Of a DNA stretch of 64,000 bases, positions 24,404 to 32,998 are shown one piece after another. The notes under the pieces are model-generated. The model did not search any database, was not told where the DNA came from, and worked only from the letters and a program-made list of their open reading frames with translations. The DNA lies in contig CBDCVQ010000014.1 in NCBI GenBank assembly GCA_965223165.1, positions 310,001-374,000 on the forward strand, written 5' to 3'. A program made the position numbers and the translations under genes. How positions within the stretch are numbered: position 1 is the first letter of the stretch; every line of letters starts with the position of its first letter. The stretch is from JABDMH01 sp965223165. Lineage in GTDB: Bacteria; Bacteroidota; Bacteroidia; Chitinophagales; Saprospiraceae.

Positions 24404-26170
24404 ATGCAATCTGAACTAGGAAATTTAGAGCATCAAATCTTTGAGCACCTGAAGCGGTCCCACTTGATATCGCGATCGGGAGATGACCCCCTGCATTTTG
24501 ACTTGCCCGCTACCGATGGGCCCGGTCACTTCTGGAGAAACGAAGACTCGCTGTTTTTGTCCTTTTGGAATAATAGATACGAGTGGCTGAGCAGCCATAC
24601 GCCTGAAGGTTTCCCGCGACTCTACACCATGCAGCTGGGCATCACCGCTAGCGGATCACTCAGCTTTAGCTTGGACAGACCACGTCGCCGCGCAAAGGAT
24701 GGAATGGATCTCATCTTGGCCAAGGATGCCGAGGAAGAGCTTCGGCAGATCTGTCAGAAATTCTGGGGAGGTTATGAGTCGACCGATGATCAGACCCGAT
24801 TTTGGGACGAGAGGTCACCCACCGGCGAGCCGACCAAACGACTCGACGCATTTCTTCAACGGGTGAAGAGGGAGATCGACGCCTGGCTGGATCGATACCC
24901 TGACTTGGTCGTGGCCAATCCCATGTCAAAAATGGGCACATCACCTTATGCCACGAAAATTGCCCCCTCCACCTTTGACCCTGGTTTTGCGGCACGACTG
25001 GCAAACCTGCCCGAGGCAGAGATCCAGGAGACGAACAATCCCATGCCCTTCGCCGTGAGCTCTTTCGAGATGCATAATTGGAGGGGGATTGTCACCTCGA
25101 CGGTGACCGATCTTCCCTCGGATACGAAGTGGATCGTGCTGACCGGGGAAAATGGATATGGCAAGAGCACGGTGTTAAAAGGCATTTGCATTGGGCTCTG
25201 GGGAGATCGTGACGGCAACTACAATCTCTTCGCTGGGAAGGAAAAAGCCGTCATTGCGATGGATTATTTGTCGTCAGGGCAAGCTCGTCGCCGGGTGACG
25301 GTCAAGAGTGAAGCCACTACCCACATATTCTTCCGAGATACTTCATCCGGACCCAGTCATATCGATGGATATCTGGTGGCCTACGGCTCGGCCAGACTGA
25401 GGAATGATCTGAAGGCAAGCTCTGATCGCGAGCGATTGAGCGAAGGTGCCGTCGTTCATCTCTTTGACGACAAGAAAGATCTGCTCAATATTGAGGTTGA
25501 AATGATCACCTCACACGCCTACCATCCCAAAAGATTTGCGCTCCTCGAAAAGCTTTTTACATCGCTGATCCCCGGACTGGCCAAAATCCAGGTGGTGACA
25601 GACGCCGGCAGTCCCTACATCGAATACATCGAAAAGGATGAGGAGGATCAGACCTATGAAGGCGTGACTATCAACGAACTCGCCTCCGGATTCAAAAACA
25701 TTATTGGATTTGTGGGTGATTTTGTGATGCGGCTCAGCACCCAATTTTCGGATCAAAACAGTGCCGATTGGGAAGACCTCCAAGGGATCGTGATCATTGA
25801 TGAGCTCGAATTGCATCTCCACCCTACCTACCAAAAGATCCTGCCTCAGCAATTGTCCAAATTGTTTCCCAAGATTCAGTTTATTGCATCCACACACAGC
25901 CCCATCCCCTTACTAGGAATGCCCAAAGAAACGGTGGTGATCAACATAGACAGGGACGGTGCCGAAGGTATCACTTGTCAGAAATTGGATGTTGACTTTT
26001 CGACACTTTTGCCAAATGCCATTTTGAGTTCGGAAATTTTTGGCTTTGAAGATATCATCGCTGATTCGGCCAACAGTCTGGCCGAGGTAGAGACGGTCGA
26101 TGACGCCCAGGCTGCCAAGCGACTGAAGGAGATCAAACGAAAGCTCAAGATCCGAGGAGTCACCAGGTAG
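24404..26170 (+). CDS. AAA/ABC-type ATPase, PtuA-like, candidate Septu defence component
   Basis: A protein of 588 residues. The SMC/ABC-like ATPase starts at ~219 (SSFEMHNWRGIVTSTVTDLP). It has Walker A GENGYGKST (248-256), a signature-like segment INELASGFKNIIGF (423-436), Walker B IVIIDELELHLHP (462-474) and a switch STHSPIPLLG (496-505). This is the OLD/PtuA type of P-loop nuclease-associated ATPase. The first ~215 residues are an extension with tryptophan/aromatic-rich segments (FWRNEDSLFLSFWNNRYEWL) that I do not recognise. The HNH nuclease gene follows after six bases. Together they look like PtuA-PtuB of Septu or the retron-associated PtuAB module. No reverse transcriptase is adjacent, so a stand-alone Septu-like system is favoured. 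Confidence 0.8.
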   Translation: MQSELGNLEHQIFEHLKRSHLISRSGDDPLHFDLPATDGPGHFWRNEDSLFLSFWNNRYEWLSSHTPEGFPRLYTMQLGITASGSLSFSLDRPRRRAKDGMDLILAKDAEEELRQICQKFWGGYESTDDQTRFWDERSPTGEPTKRLDAFLQRVKREIDAWLDRYPDLVVANPMSKMGTSPYATKIAPSTFDPGFAARLANLPEAEIQETNNPMPFAVSSFEMHNWRGIVTSTVTDLPSDTKWIVLTGENGYGKSTVLKGICIGLWGDRDGNYNLFAGKEKAVIAMDYLSSGQARRRVTVKSEATTHIFFRDTSSGPSHIDGYLVAYGSARLRNDLKASSDRERLSEGAVVHLFDDKKDLLNIEVEMITSHAYHPKRFALLEKLFTSLIPGLAKIQVVTDAGSPYIEYIEKDEEDQTYEGVTINELASGFKNIIGFVGDFVMRLSTQFSDQNSADWEDLQGIVIIDELELHLHPTYQKILPQQLSKLFPKIQFIASTHSPIPLLGMPKETVVINIDRDGAEGITCQKLDVDFSTLLPNAILSSEIFGFEDIIADSANSLAEVETVDDAQAAKRLKEIKRKLKIRGVTR

Positions 26171-26176
26171 CCTCGC

Positions 26177-27049
26177 ATGAGACGGATCACCAAAGATTTT
26201 CAGGCCATCCCTCAAAAACTACAGGAGCCAGCCACCCAGACATTAGTTTCGACCGCCTTGATCGAACGAGGGAACCATTCTTTCAAGACAAGCGTCTATG
26301 GACATCAATCCGTCAGAGATCGGCTCAACGAGATCTATTTCGATAAATGTGTCTTTTGCGAAAACAGCACAACTGCCGGTGCCACGATGCAGGTGGAGCA
26401 CTACCGGCCCAAAGCCAAAGTGACCGGAGAAGTACATCCAGGATATTATTGGCTGGGATATGATTGGAGCAATCTGCTGCTGGCCTGCTCCCGCTGCAAT
26501 AATCGAAAGCGAAACCGATTTCCAATTTCAGGAACACGGGTCACGGCTCATCCAGTTGCTCCCGGAGGTGGCCTGGACAGTGCCAGATCCAGAGTAGATT
26601 CTGCCGAGCTAACCGGTGAGTCGGCTCTACTGGTCAACCCAGAAATCGAATCTCGGCCCATGCGACATTTTGATTTTCACTTTGACGGATCAATCAGCGG
26701 TCGCACCCCGGAAGGTGTCGAAACCATCCTGCGCTGCAATCTGGATCGAGGAGCGCTGCAAGGCGAACGCAAGGGCATCTATGACTGGTATTTCAACCGA
26801 TTTCTCATTCACTTTGACAGGCGATACACAAGGAGGAACATTTCCGCCGAGACGCTGCTGGTACTATTGGAGACGGACATTTTGGAACTTTATGAATACA
26901 GCTCCGAAATCCGTAGCAAATACTATGAATTTGCCAGAGCCTGCTGGCGAAGGTTCCGCTCATACTTTATCAATCGCTTTCAAGCACGCGAAGCTGCCGA
27001 CCTTGAACAAGCGTACCAACGGGCCCGAGCTTCTATCGCAGCCCTTTGA
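26177..27049 (+). CDS. HNH endonuclease, PtuB-like
   Basis: A protein of 290 residues. The HNH/zinc site is complete: Cys58-x2-Cys61 (KCVFCENS), the histidine His75 in MQVEHYRPKAKV, then Cys104-x2-Cys107 in LLACSRCNNRKRNRFPI. The intervening GYYWLGYDWSNL is typical of the family of HNH proteins found with retrons and Septu. The enzyme is expected to cut DNA or tRNA when the partner ATPase is activated by phage. The start is six bases after the ATPase stop, so the two are almost certainly co-transcribed. The C-terminal ~120 residues are helical and charged. Confidence 0.85.
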   Translation: MRRITKDFQAIPQKLQEPATQTLVSTALIERGNHSFKTSVYGHQSVRDRLNEIYFDKCVFCENSTTAGATMQVEHYRPKAKVTGEVHPGYYWLGYDWSNLLLACSRCNNRKRNRFPISGTRVTAHPVAPGGGLDSARSRVDSAELTGESALLVNPEIESRPMRHFDFHFDGSISGRTPEGVETILRCNLDRGALQGERKGIYDWYFNRFLIHFDRRYTRRNISAETLLVLLETDILELYEYSSEIRSKYYEFARACWRRFRSYFINRFQAREAADLEQAYQRARASIAAL

Positions 27050-27094
27050 GATGGCTCGATAGGCCCGTCATTTTTTAAGTCCGGGACCTCGCTT

Positions 27095-28561
27095 TTAAGG
27101 CACGAAGTGCTCGTTCACAGTCACTCCGTTAACATCTTTGTGCTGAAATCGTAGCCTTGGGCGGCCATCTTGCAACAACACGCTCCCGAGTAAATAACCT
27201 CCCTTCACCCGCAAAAACTGATGGTCTTCTTTCCGGTTTTCTTGACTCCAACCTCCGGCATGCTGGTCAGATCCCGGTCCGCAGCTAAACTCCCAGAGAT
27301 TGGTGCCTTCCTTGTGACTGACATATTGCCAATGTCGATCGCCTACGCAAATAAATACGTTGTCAAATTCATTGACAAAATTTCGGATTTCATCGCCCTC
27401 ATGCGTGAAGCCGGCGTTGGAGTGGTTGTCATTCTTATTCGTGCGATCGGGTCCCAGGATAGGCGTCGGAGAGATGATAATTCGATAAGTAGCATCGGAA
27501 GCCCGTACCGTGCTAAATAACCAATCTTTCTGCTCCTGCCCCCAGATAGTTTTGTTCGGACCGTCGGGATCGTCATTCTTGCTGCGATAATTTCGACCTT
27601 CCATGATCCAGATCTGAAGATGCTTGCCCCACCGGATGGTCTTGTACGGTTTGTCGTTGCTTGGAAATTGAATTTTATCAAAGATCTCCATGCCGCGATC
27701 GAAGGTCACGGGTCCATAGGTCATGCCGGGGTAACAATCGTTGGCCAATAAATCATGATCATCCTTGATAAAGTAACTCGTGGTCTGTCGGTAAAAATCT
27801 CTCTGATAGGGTAAGGCAAAAAGCCGATCCCATTTGTAAAACATCATCGGCTCGGTCATCGCCCAGGGATTGGGTTTGTCATAATATTCGATATCACCAG
27901 TATGTACATAAAAATCCAGATCGTCAGCAAGCATACTTCGATAGATCTCGTGGCCCATCTCCGCATTGTCCCGGCGATTGTAGTCGTGGCCGGTCACTAC
28001 CGTAAAATTGATCTCCTCGGACTGATCGGCATCGGGAGCGGTGACAAAGGATCCGAATAGGGTATCGGAGTTTTGACTGGCTCCGACTCGTCGGGCTAAT
28101 AGCTCCATGGCATACTTCGTATTTGCTGTCAAGCCCTCCAGCCTCCACTGCTTCGTAAAATTCTTATCGGCATCCACTGCCGCCCATGCTTGTTCCTGTC
28201 GCTGATCAGGCCGGCCCTCGGGATGATAAATCAGTTTGACCTCTCCATTTGCGCCCGGGCAGGAGGCATCCATTTCGTCCAAAGTATGCCCCTCGGGAAT
28301 TTGTGCCGCATGGATTACATCAATGTCTGTGGATCTTCTCAGCTCCCGGTGTTGCTCGCCGGTAATTTCCTTGAAGTGAATGCCGCTCTTGTTGTGATCC
28401 GGTATTTTGGTCAGCCGGGTCCATAAAACGATTGAATGCTGATCGGCCCAGCCATTGCGCAATCCGTTTCCAAAATACGGTCCGTCCGGTTGCTCGTTAC
28501 ATGACGCCAGTAGCATGGGAAATGCCACAGCCATGATCCATAACTTCAAAATCGAATTCAT
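27095..28561 (-). CDS. PhoD-like metallophosphatase, lipoprotein
   Basis: A protein of 488 residues with a lipoprotein signal (MNSILKLWIMAVAFPMLLAS then Cys). An N-terminal Ig-like domain (NGWADQHSIVLWTRLTKI to LEGLTANTKYAMEL) precedes the calcineurin-like catalytic domain. Its metal-binding residues are in VVTGHDYNRRDN, YVHTGDIEYYDK, IKDDHDLLANDC and ICVGDRHWQYVS. The general architecture is that of alkaline phosphatase D. Substrates would be phosphoesters at the cell surface or in the periplasm. It is convergent with the HNH gene (45 bases between the ends). Confidence 0.88.
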   Translation of the reverse strand: MNSILKLWIMAVAFPMLLASCNEQPDGPYFGNGLRNGWADQHSIVLWTRLTKIPDHNKSGIHFKEITGEQHRELRRSTDIDVIHAAQIPEGHTLDEMDASCPGANGEVKLIYHPEGRPDQRQEQAWAAVDADKNFTKQWRLEGLTANTKYAMELLARRVGASQNSDTLFGSFVTAPDADQSEEINFTVVTGHDYNRRDNAEMGHEIYRSMLADDLDFYVHTGDIEYYDKPNPWAMTEPMMFYKWDRLFALPYQRDFYRQTTSYFIKDDHDLLANDCYPGMTYGPVTFDRGMEIFDKIQFPSNDKPYKTIRWGKHLQIWIMEGRNYRSKNDDPDGPNKTIWGQEQKDWLFSTVRASDATYRIIISPTPILGPDRTNKNDNHSNAGFTHEGDEIRNFVNEFDNVFICVGDRHWQYVSHKEGTNLWEFSCGPGSDQHAGGWSQENRKEDHQFLRVKGGYLLGSVLLQDGRPRLRFQHKDVNGVTVNEHFVP

Positions 28562-28585
28562 AGGAGAAATATATTGATAGCCGTG

Positions 28586-28933
28586 CTAATTCTTGCGCAC
28601 CGGCCGAAAGTTAAAAGAATAGCGGTTGATCTCATCCGAATTTGCCTCCAGGATATCGGCTCGGCCGTCTCCGCTGACATCGGCAGCAAGGATGTCATAG
28701 GTAGCAAATGCCTCTTCAGGCAAGGAAAGTCGCGCCCACCCGGCTGATTGTTGATTCAAAAAAAGGCGTTTGGGGGCTCGCACTGATCACCCAGGCCGAT
28801 CGAGGCCGCTCTGGCCTTGGCGACTCCCTGCACCTGGCATGGCACCAGCTACAAAGAACAGATCCTGACCGATACCATATGCAGTCCACCGCCAGATCAG
28901 CAGATGGGCACCACCTTTCGTGGCTAAGCTCTG
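28586..28933 (-). pseudogene. Remnant of an FG-GAP/VCBS repeat protein
   Basis: The last 60 residues read RLFLNQQSAGWARLSLPEEA then TYDILAADVSGDGRADILEA, a textbook FG-GAP repeat with a DVSGDGRAD calcium loop. Upstream, another frame on the same strand reads LLIWRWTAYGIGQDLFFVAG and continues to a TGA at 28787-28789, and a TAG lies just before it at 28934-28936. The C-terminal frame therefore begins only after a frame slip near 28783-28789, and no signal peptide or start is present. This is a decayed 3' end of a longer secreted repeat protein. Confidence 0.6.
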
Positions 28934-28963
28934 CTACATGGGACTGAGTGGCAATGAGGGCAA

Positions 28964-30196
28964 TCAGTCTTTCGCAAAAGGCAGTCGATTGAGCACGAGC
29001 CTGCCATTGCTCATGATCATCACCACATCCTGCAGGGCTTTGGGCACCTCGATCGGATCATCCGTGAGTACGATGAGATCGGCCTCATACCCGACGGCAA
29101 TCTTGCCTGTCGTTGACCCCAGCCCCAGCAGGTCAGCCGCGTAGGTGGTGGTAGAGCGCAGTGCTTCCCAGGGCTCCAAGCCCAACCGACGGAAGTGTTC
29201 CACCTCCATGGAGACGCGGCTCGTAGACTGCTCGGTATACCGATTGTCGGCGCCGGTCACGATGGTGACACCCAGTCGAATCGCATTGCGAATCATCTGC
29301 TCACTCTTGGGAATCATGTATTTGCCCCGCATCAGTATCACCGGATTGTCGTAGTCTCCGCCCGGCTCGACCAGATCAAGCAAGGTGATGTAGGTCGGCA
29401 CCAGATAAGTCCCCCTTTCCGACATAAGTTTTAATGTCTCCGCTGTGAGATAGGTGCCGTGTTCGATACTTTTAGCCCCCGCCAGCACGGCTGCTCGGCC
29501 TCCTTCATCACCATGTGCGTGTACCATGACCGGAACTCCCGCTTTTGTTGCCTCATCCACGACGGCCTCCAGCTCTTCCTGGGTGTAGGTCTGCTTGCGG
29601 GGATCTGTCTCCGGTCTGCCTGCGCGCTCCGTACCCCGCGTCTTGATCACCTTTGCCCCTCGATCGATATTGATCCGAACCATTTCTCGCAAGGTCTCCG
29701 CATCATGTACCCCACCCATCAGGGGGCCCAATCGATGATCACCTAGGGCGGTCTCCCCAATCTCGGGTGTGATGTAGGTCCCGGCTGGCACCACATCCGG
29801 CCCGGGGAGGTGACCGTCCTGCACCAATCGCATCAAGGTCACGTCTTGAAAGGCCGGGACTCCTGCGGTGCGGACCGTCGTCACTCCTGACTTCAGCGCA
29901 ATATCGGCAGACGCCAGCGTAGACAGGTGTGTGTGCACATCAATCATGCCTGGCATGAGGTAGTTGCCTTCCAGGTCTATCACCTGATATCCAGCAGGTA
30001 TGGGATCGACCTCGTTCGTAATGGCCTGAATCTGACCGCCATGCACCAGGACGACCTGCCCCTCTAAGAGCTGCTTGCCTTCGACGTCCACGAGGATGCC
30101 ACCCATCAATGCAAGGGAGTCAGCAGTTTGTGCTACCTGGCCCTCGGCAGCTCCCGCGACCGCGAATAGTATCAGTAGCGTAAGAGCTTTCTTCAT
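28964..30196 (-). CDS. Exported metal-dependent amidohydrolase
   Basis: A protein of 410 residues from the ATG at 30196, which gives a signal peptide (MKKALTLLILFAVAGAAEGQ); longer in-frame starts run into the divergent gene. The amidohydrolase site is complete: His88-x-His90 (IDVHTHLS), a candidate bridging lysine in GAKVIKTRGT, and histidines in VMVHAHGDEGG and SIEHGTYL. An aspartate lies in VTGADNRYTE. The family (imidazolonepropionase / Xaa-Pro dipeptidase type) hydrolyses amide bonds of cyclic or peptide substrates. A paralogue is at 42872-44128. It is divergent from an aldo/keto reductase with 57 bases between starts. Confidence 0.9.
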   Translation of the reverse strand: MKKALTLLILFAVAGAAEGQVAQTADSLALMGGILVDVEGKQLLEGQVVLVHGGQIQAITNEVDPIPAGYQVIDLEGNYLMPGMIDVHTHLSTLASADIALKSGVTTVRTAGVPAFQDVTLMRLVQDGHLPGPDVVPAGTYITPEIGETALGDHRLGPLMGGVHDAETLREMVRINIDRGAKVIKTRGTERAGRPETDPRKQTYTQEELEAVVDEATKAGVPVMVHAHGDEGGRAAVLAGAKSIEHGTYLTAETLKLMSERGTYLVPTYITLLDLVEPGGDYDNPVILMRGKYMIPKSEQMIRNAIRLGVTIVTGADNRYTEQSTSRVSMEVEHFRRLGLEPWEALRSTTTYAADLLGLGSTTGKIAVGYEADLIVLTDDPIEVPKALQDVVMIMSNGRLVLNRLPFAKD

Positions 30197-30223
30197 CGTA
30201 CGTCGACCTCTCTGGAGGCATCG

Positions 30224-30238
30224 TATCTTGGTAAGATA
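30224..30238. promoter_or_regulatory. Short dyad between divergent genes
   Basis: The sequence tatcttggtaagata has perfect 6-base arms around three bases. It lies 28 bases upstream of the amidohydrolase start and 16 bases before the aldo/keto reductase start. On each strand it also resembles a Bacteroidota -7 element (TAnnTTTG), so it may be overlapping divergent promoters or a small operator. No matching -33 element is clear. Confidence 0.25.
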
Positions 30239-30253
30239 GACAAGATTGCAACG

Positions 30254-31270
30254 ATGACAAAAGTGACCCTCGGTAATTCTGCGCTGGAGATTACGCCTTT
30301 GGTCTTGGGCACGGACAACTTCCACAATCCCACACCGGAGTCGGAAGCCCGGGCGATCCTGCGGACGGCGATTGAGCATGGGCTAAACCTGATCGACACG
30401 GCCAATAGCTACAGTGGCGGCGATTCAGAACGCATCATCGGTCGGTTTCTCAAGGAGCAAGGGGTTCGCGACAGGGTCTACGTGGCCACCAAAGTTTATT
30501 ATCCCGTAGGACCGGGCAAGGATGACCGAGGTGGGTCGCGAAGACATATCATGCAAGCCTGCGAGGACAGCTTACGTCGACTGCAGACCGATCGAATCGA
30601 CTTATATCAACTGCATCGACCTGATTTTGAGGTACCACTGGAGGAAACCCTTCGGGCGCTCGATGACCTGGTCCAGGCAGGCAAGGTCAGGCACATCGGC
30701 TGCTCGACATTTCCTGCCTGGAAGATCATGGAAGCCTGGGGTATCGGTGAGCGTCTTGGCATGGTTGGCTTTTGCACAGAGCAACCCCCATACAACATCT
30801 TGGATCGCCGCATCGAAAATGAACTCCTACCCTGCTGCCAGGCCAAGGGCATGGGCGTCATCTCCTGGTCGCCTTTAGCGATGGGTATGCTCTCTGGCCG
30901 TTATCCGATGACCGGCATTCGGCCGGATGACTCGCGCTCGACGCTCCGAGGCGGCATCTATGCCGAGCGAGTCACCGACGCCGCGATTGCCAAGAGCCAT
31001 CAATTTGTCGAGCTGGTCAAAGCACACGGACTCGATCCCGTGCAGACGGCCGTCACTTGGGTCAGACAACAGCCCGGCATCACCGCCCCGATCATCGGAC
31101 CCAAGACGGTGGACCAGCTTAAGCACTTTCTGCCCACCTTAGATATGACGCTCTCTGCCGAACTGTTGGCTGCCATCGACGCGCTCGTACCGCCCGGAAG
31201 CGCGGTGGCCAATTTCTTCAACTCCGCTGATTGGATGAAGATGCGACTCGGTCCCTTCGTTGGACGGTAG
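30254..31270 (+). CDS. Aldo/keto reductase
   Basis: A protein of 338 residues with the NADPH-dependent AKR barrel. The catalytic tetrad is visible: Asp48 and Tyr53 (IDTANSYSGGDSE), Lys80 (YVATKVYY) and His121 (LYQLHRPD). Family motifs include LVLGTDNFHNPTPESEARAI and VISWSPLAMGMLSGRY. The physiological substrate is not evident; related enzymes reduce sugar-derived or lipid aldehydes and some act on beta-glycoside ketones. The stop codon lies in the first copy of a downstream repeat block. Confidence 0.93.
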   Translation: MTKVTLGNSALEITPLVLGTDNFHNPTPESEARAILRTAIEHGLNLIDTANSYSGGDSERIIGRFLKEQGVRDRVYVATKVYYPVGPGKDDRGGSRRHIMQACEDSLRRLQTDRIDLYQLHRPDFEVPLEETLRALDDLVQAGKVRHIGCSTFPAWKIMEAWGIGERLGMVGFCTEQPPYNILDRRIENELLPCCQAKGMGVISWSPLAMGMLSGRYPMTGIRPDDSRSTLRGGIYAERVTDAAIAKSHQFVELVKAHGLDPVQTAVTWVRQQPGITAPIIGPKTVDQLKHFLPTLDMTLSAELLAAIDALVPPGSAVANFFNSADWMKMRLGPFVGR

Positions 31271-31281
31271 AGCCTGGACGA

Positions 31282-31627
31282 GTGGACGGTTGTAGCGAGC
31301 TCGCGTCTATTGGATCGTCGAGCTGCGGGTCGGGCCTGCGGGTGGCAAAGATCGGCGAGCCGCCCATTGAGACGGTTTGATGGAAGACGGAAGACGGTGG
31401 ACGGTGGACGGTTGTAGCGAGCTCGCGCCGGTTGGATCGTCGAGCTGCGGGTCGGGCCCGCGGGTGGCAAAGATCGGCGAGCCGCCCATTGAGACGATTT
31501 GACGGGAGACGGTGGACGGTTGTAGCGAGCTCGCGTCTATTGGATCGTCGAGCTGCGGGTCGGGCCCGCGGGTAGCAAAGATCGGCGAGCCGCCCATGGG
31601 ACGGTCTGACGGTGGCGAGCTCGCGAT
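31282..31627. repeat. Three direct repeats of ~100-122 bp plus a partial copy
   Basis: Copies begin at 31282, 31404 and 31512 with gtggacggttgtagcgagct; a fourth partial copy (ggtggcgagctcgcg) begins near 31611. Each unit contains the palindrome gcgagctcgc, then tggatcgtcgagctgcgggt, gcaaagatcggcgagccgcc and a run of 'gacgg' words. The block fills the gap after the aldo/keto reductase. A repetitive frame on the minus strand exists only because the units happen to be stop-free, and I do not call it a gene. Confidence 0.85.
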
Positions 31628-31743
31628 TTGGAGAATTCCTTGGCCGTTTGTACTCCCTGCCTTGGTGCAACACCAAGCCCGTATTTGATTGGGGATGGCT
31701 GATTGTGATGGTGATTGTGATTCTACTGTGCGGTCTTAGACCA
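31628..31743. other. Spacer between two repeat blocks
   Basis: About 115 bases with no gene, between the long direct repeats and the hexanucleotide satellite. It includes gattgtgatggtgattgtga, a short imperfect repeat. I see no clear promoter. Confidence 0.4.
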
Positions 31744-32010
31744 CCATTGACATTGCTATTGATATTGACATTGCCATTGATATTGACATTGCCATTGATA
31801 TTGACATTGCCATTGATATTGACATTGCCATTGATATTGACATTGATATTGATATTGACACTGCCATTGATATTGACATTGATATTGACATTGATATTGA
31901 CATTGATATTGATATTGATATTGATATTGATATTGATATTGATATTGATATTGATATTGACATTGACATTGATATTGACATTGATATTGACATTGACATT
32001 GACATTGCCA
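31744..32010. repeat. Hexanucleotide satellite (attgNN), locus 1
   Basis: About 44 tandem hexamers of the form attgac, attgat, attgcc and attgct, with attgat/attgac dominating. They run without interruption to about 20 bases before the ATG at 32031. The same hexamer family forms a second block at 40186-40487. The repeat keeps one plus-strand frame open as Leu-Thr/Leu-Ile/Leu-Pro and one minus-strand frame as Met-Ser/Ile-Ser, which is a consequence of the repeat and not evidence of a protein. Confidence 0.95.
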
Positions 32011-32030
32011 TCGCTACCTTTGCCGTTGCC

Positions 32031-32792
32031 ATGGGAGACAAGAGACTGTTATCCATATTGCTCATTCAAATCCGCAGAGATCGGACACAACTGGCTGCAG
32101 AGCGAAGAGGTTTTGTCGAGCATTCGGGATTGGAAGACCATCACTTTACCACCCTAGATGTGTTTCGCCAGCCGGATTTTGCGCCGTCGATCATTGAAGA
32201 CTACGATGCCATTATGGTTGGGGGGCTTTCGGACGACGCCAGCGACGCGATCGCGCTTCCTTCTTTCTTCGATCCATTCATCGACAATCTCTACCAATTA
32301 CTTGATCACACATTGGCCGTGCAGAAACCTGCGCTCCTGTCATGTGGAGGATTCATGCTGGCATCTATGATGATGGGAGGCGAGGTCGTGATCGATCCTT
32401 CCTTGGCAGAGTTAGGGGTGTACAAACTGTGCTTGACCAAAACCGGGACCAAAGATCCCTTGTTCCGAGATTTCCCCGAATCCTTCCAGGCCGTCAGTGG
32501 ACATATCAAAAGCACCCGCCGCCTTCCCCATCAATGCCAACGGCTCTTGTATTCTGAACGGTGTCCCATCCATGGCTTTCGGGTGAAGGGTACGCCTTTC
32601 TATGCCTTCCAATTTCATCCCGAAATCAAATGCTCCGAACTGCAGGCCCGCGTGTCGGGATACCGAGATAAGTATTTCGATTCCGAAGAAGCGTATCTCC
32701 GCTTTCTGGAGTTAGACGCGGACACATCGTTTGCCCATCGCATCGTCACTAACTTTGTCGAGCTTGTGCGACAACATTCAACAGCCGGCTAG
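32031..32792 (+). CDS. Class I glutamine amidotransferase-like protein
   Basis: A protein of 253 residues. The start at 32031 (MGDKRLLSILLIQIR) follows the satellite closely. The GATase fold is supported by the nucleophile Cys105 in LLSCGGFML and by His196 and Glu198 in FYAFQFHPEIK, the triad of class I amidotransferases. LIQIRRDRT at the start and IEDYDAIMVGGLSDDASD match the first strands. The Cys motif (SCGGFM) departs from the usual GICxGxQ, so ammonia-channelling activity is uncertain. No synthetase partner lies beside it, and stand-alone members may act as gamma-glutamyl hydrolases. Confidence 0.75.
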   Translation: MGDKRLLSILLIQIRRDRTQLAAERRGFVEHSGLEDHHFTTLDVFRQPDFAPSIIEDYDAIMVGGLSDDASDAIALPSFFDPFIDNLYQLLDHTLAVQKPALLSCGGFMLASMMMGGEVVIDPSLAELGVYKLCLTKTGTKDPLFRDFPESFQAVSGHIKSTRRLPHQCQRLLYSERCPIHGFRVKGTPFYAFQFHPEIKCSELQARVSGYRDKYFDSEEAYLRFLELDADTSFAHRIVTNFVELVRQHSTAG

Positions 32793-32998
32793 ATCGCCCC
32801 TGTCCGATTATTCCTGGCGTTGTGCGCTAGCTCAATCAGACCCAGCACCTCAATCAGCGGTGGCACATCATTGGCAGAGTGCTCGCGATAGCCTTTTCTC
32901 AATCTATGTGTCACCCAGCACGATACCAAGTTTGTCAGCAACCTCCCATTGGCGAACTCCTCCGGCCTGATCGAAAACTTTCCGTGTTGACCCGCTAT
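32793..32998. other. Intergenic stretch, possible decayed coding sequence
   Basis: About 200 bases between the amidotransferase and AHSA1 genes. On the minus strand short pieces look protein-like in two frames (for example REHSANDVPPLIEVLGLIEL), but there is no start, stop-free length or recognisable domain. It may be an old remnant. Confidence 0.3.

Noticed and set aside
31218..31676. 152-codon minus-strand frame with internal repeats
   Set aside because: It arises from the direct repeats after the aldo/keto reductase and overlaps that gene on the other strand; the residues have no domain character.
31736..32157. Repetitive frames with Leu-Thr-Leu or Met-Ser pattern over the hexanucleotide satellite
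   Set aside because: A six-base repeat leaves some frames open by itself; there is no domain or signal peptide and the frames overlap a real gene start.
32793..32998. Decayed gene on the minus strand
   Set aside because: Two frames give short protein-like pieces, but none is long enough or recognisable, so no gene is called.
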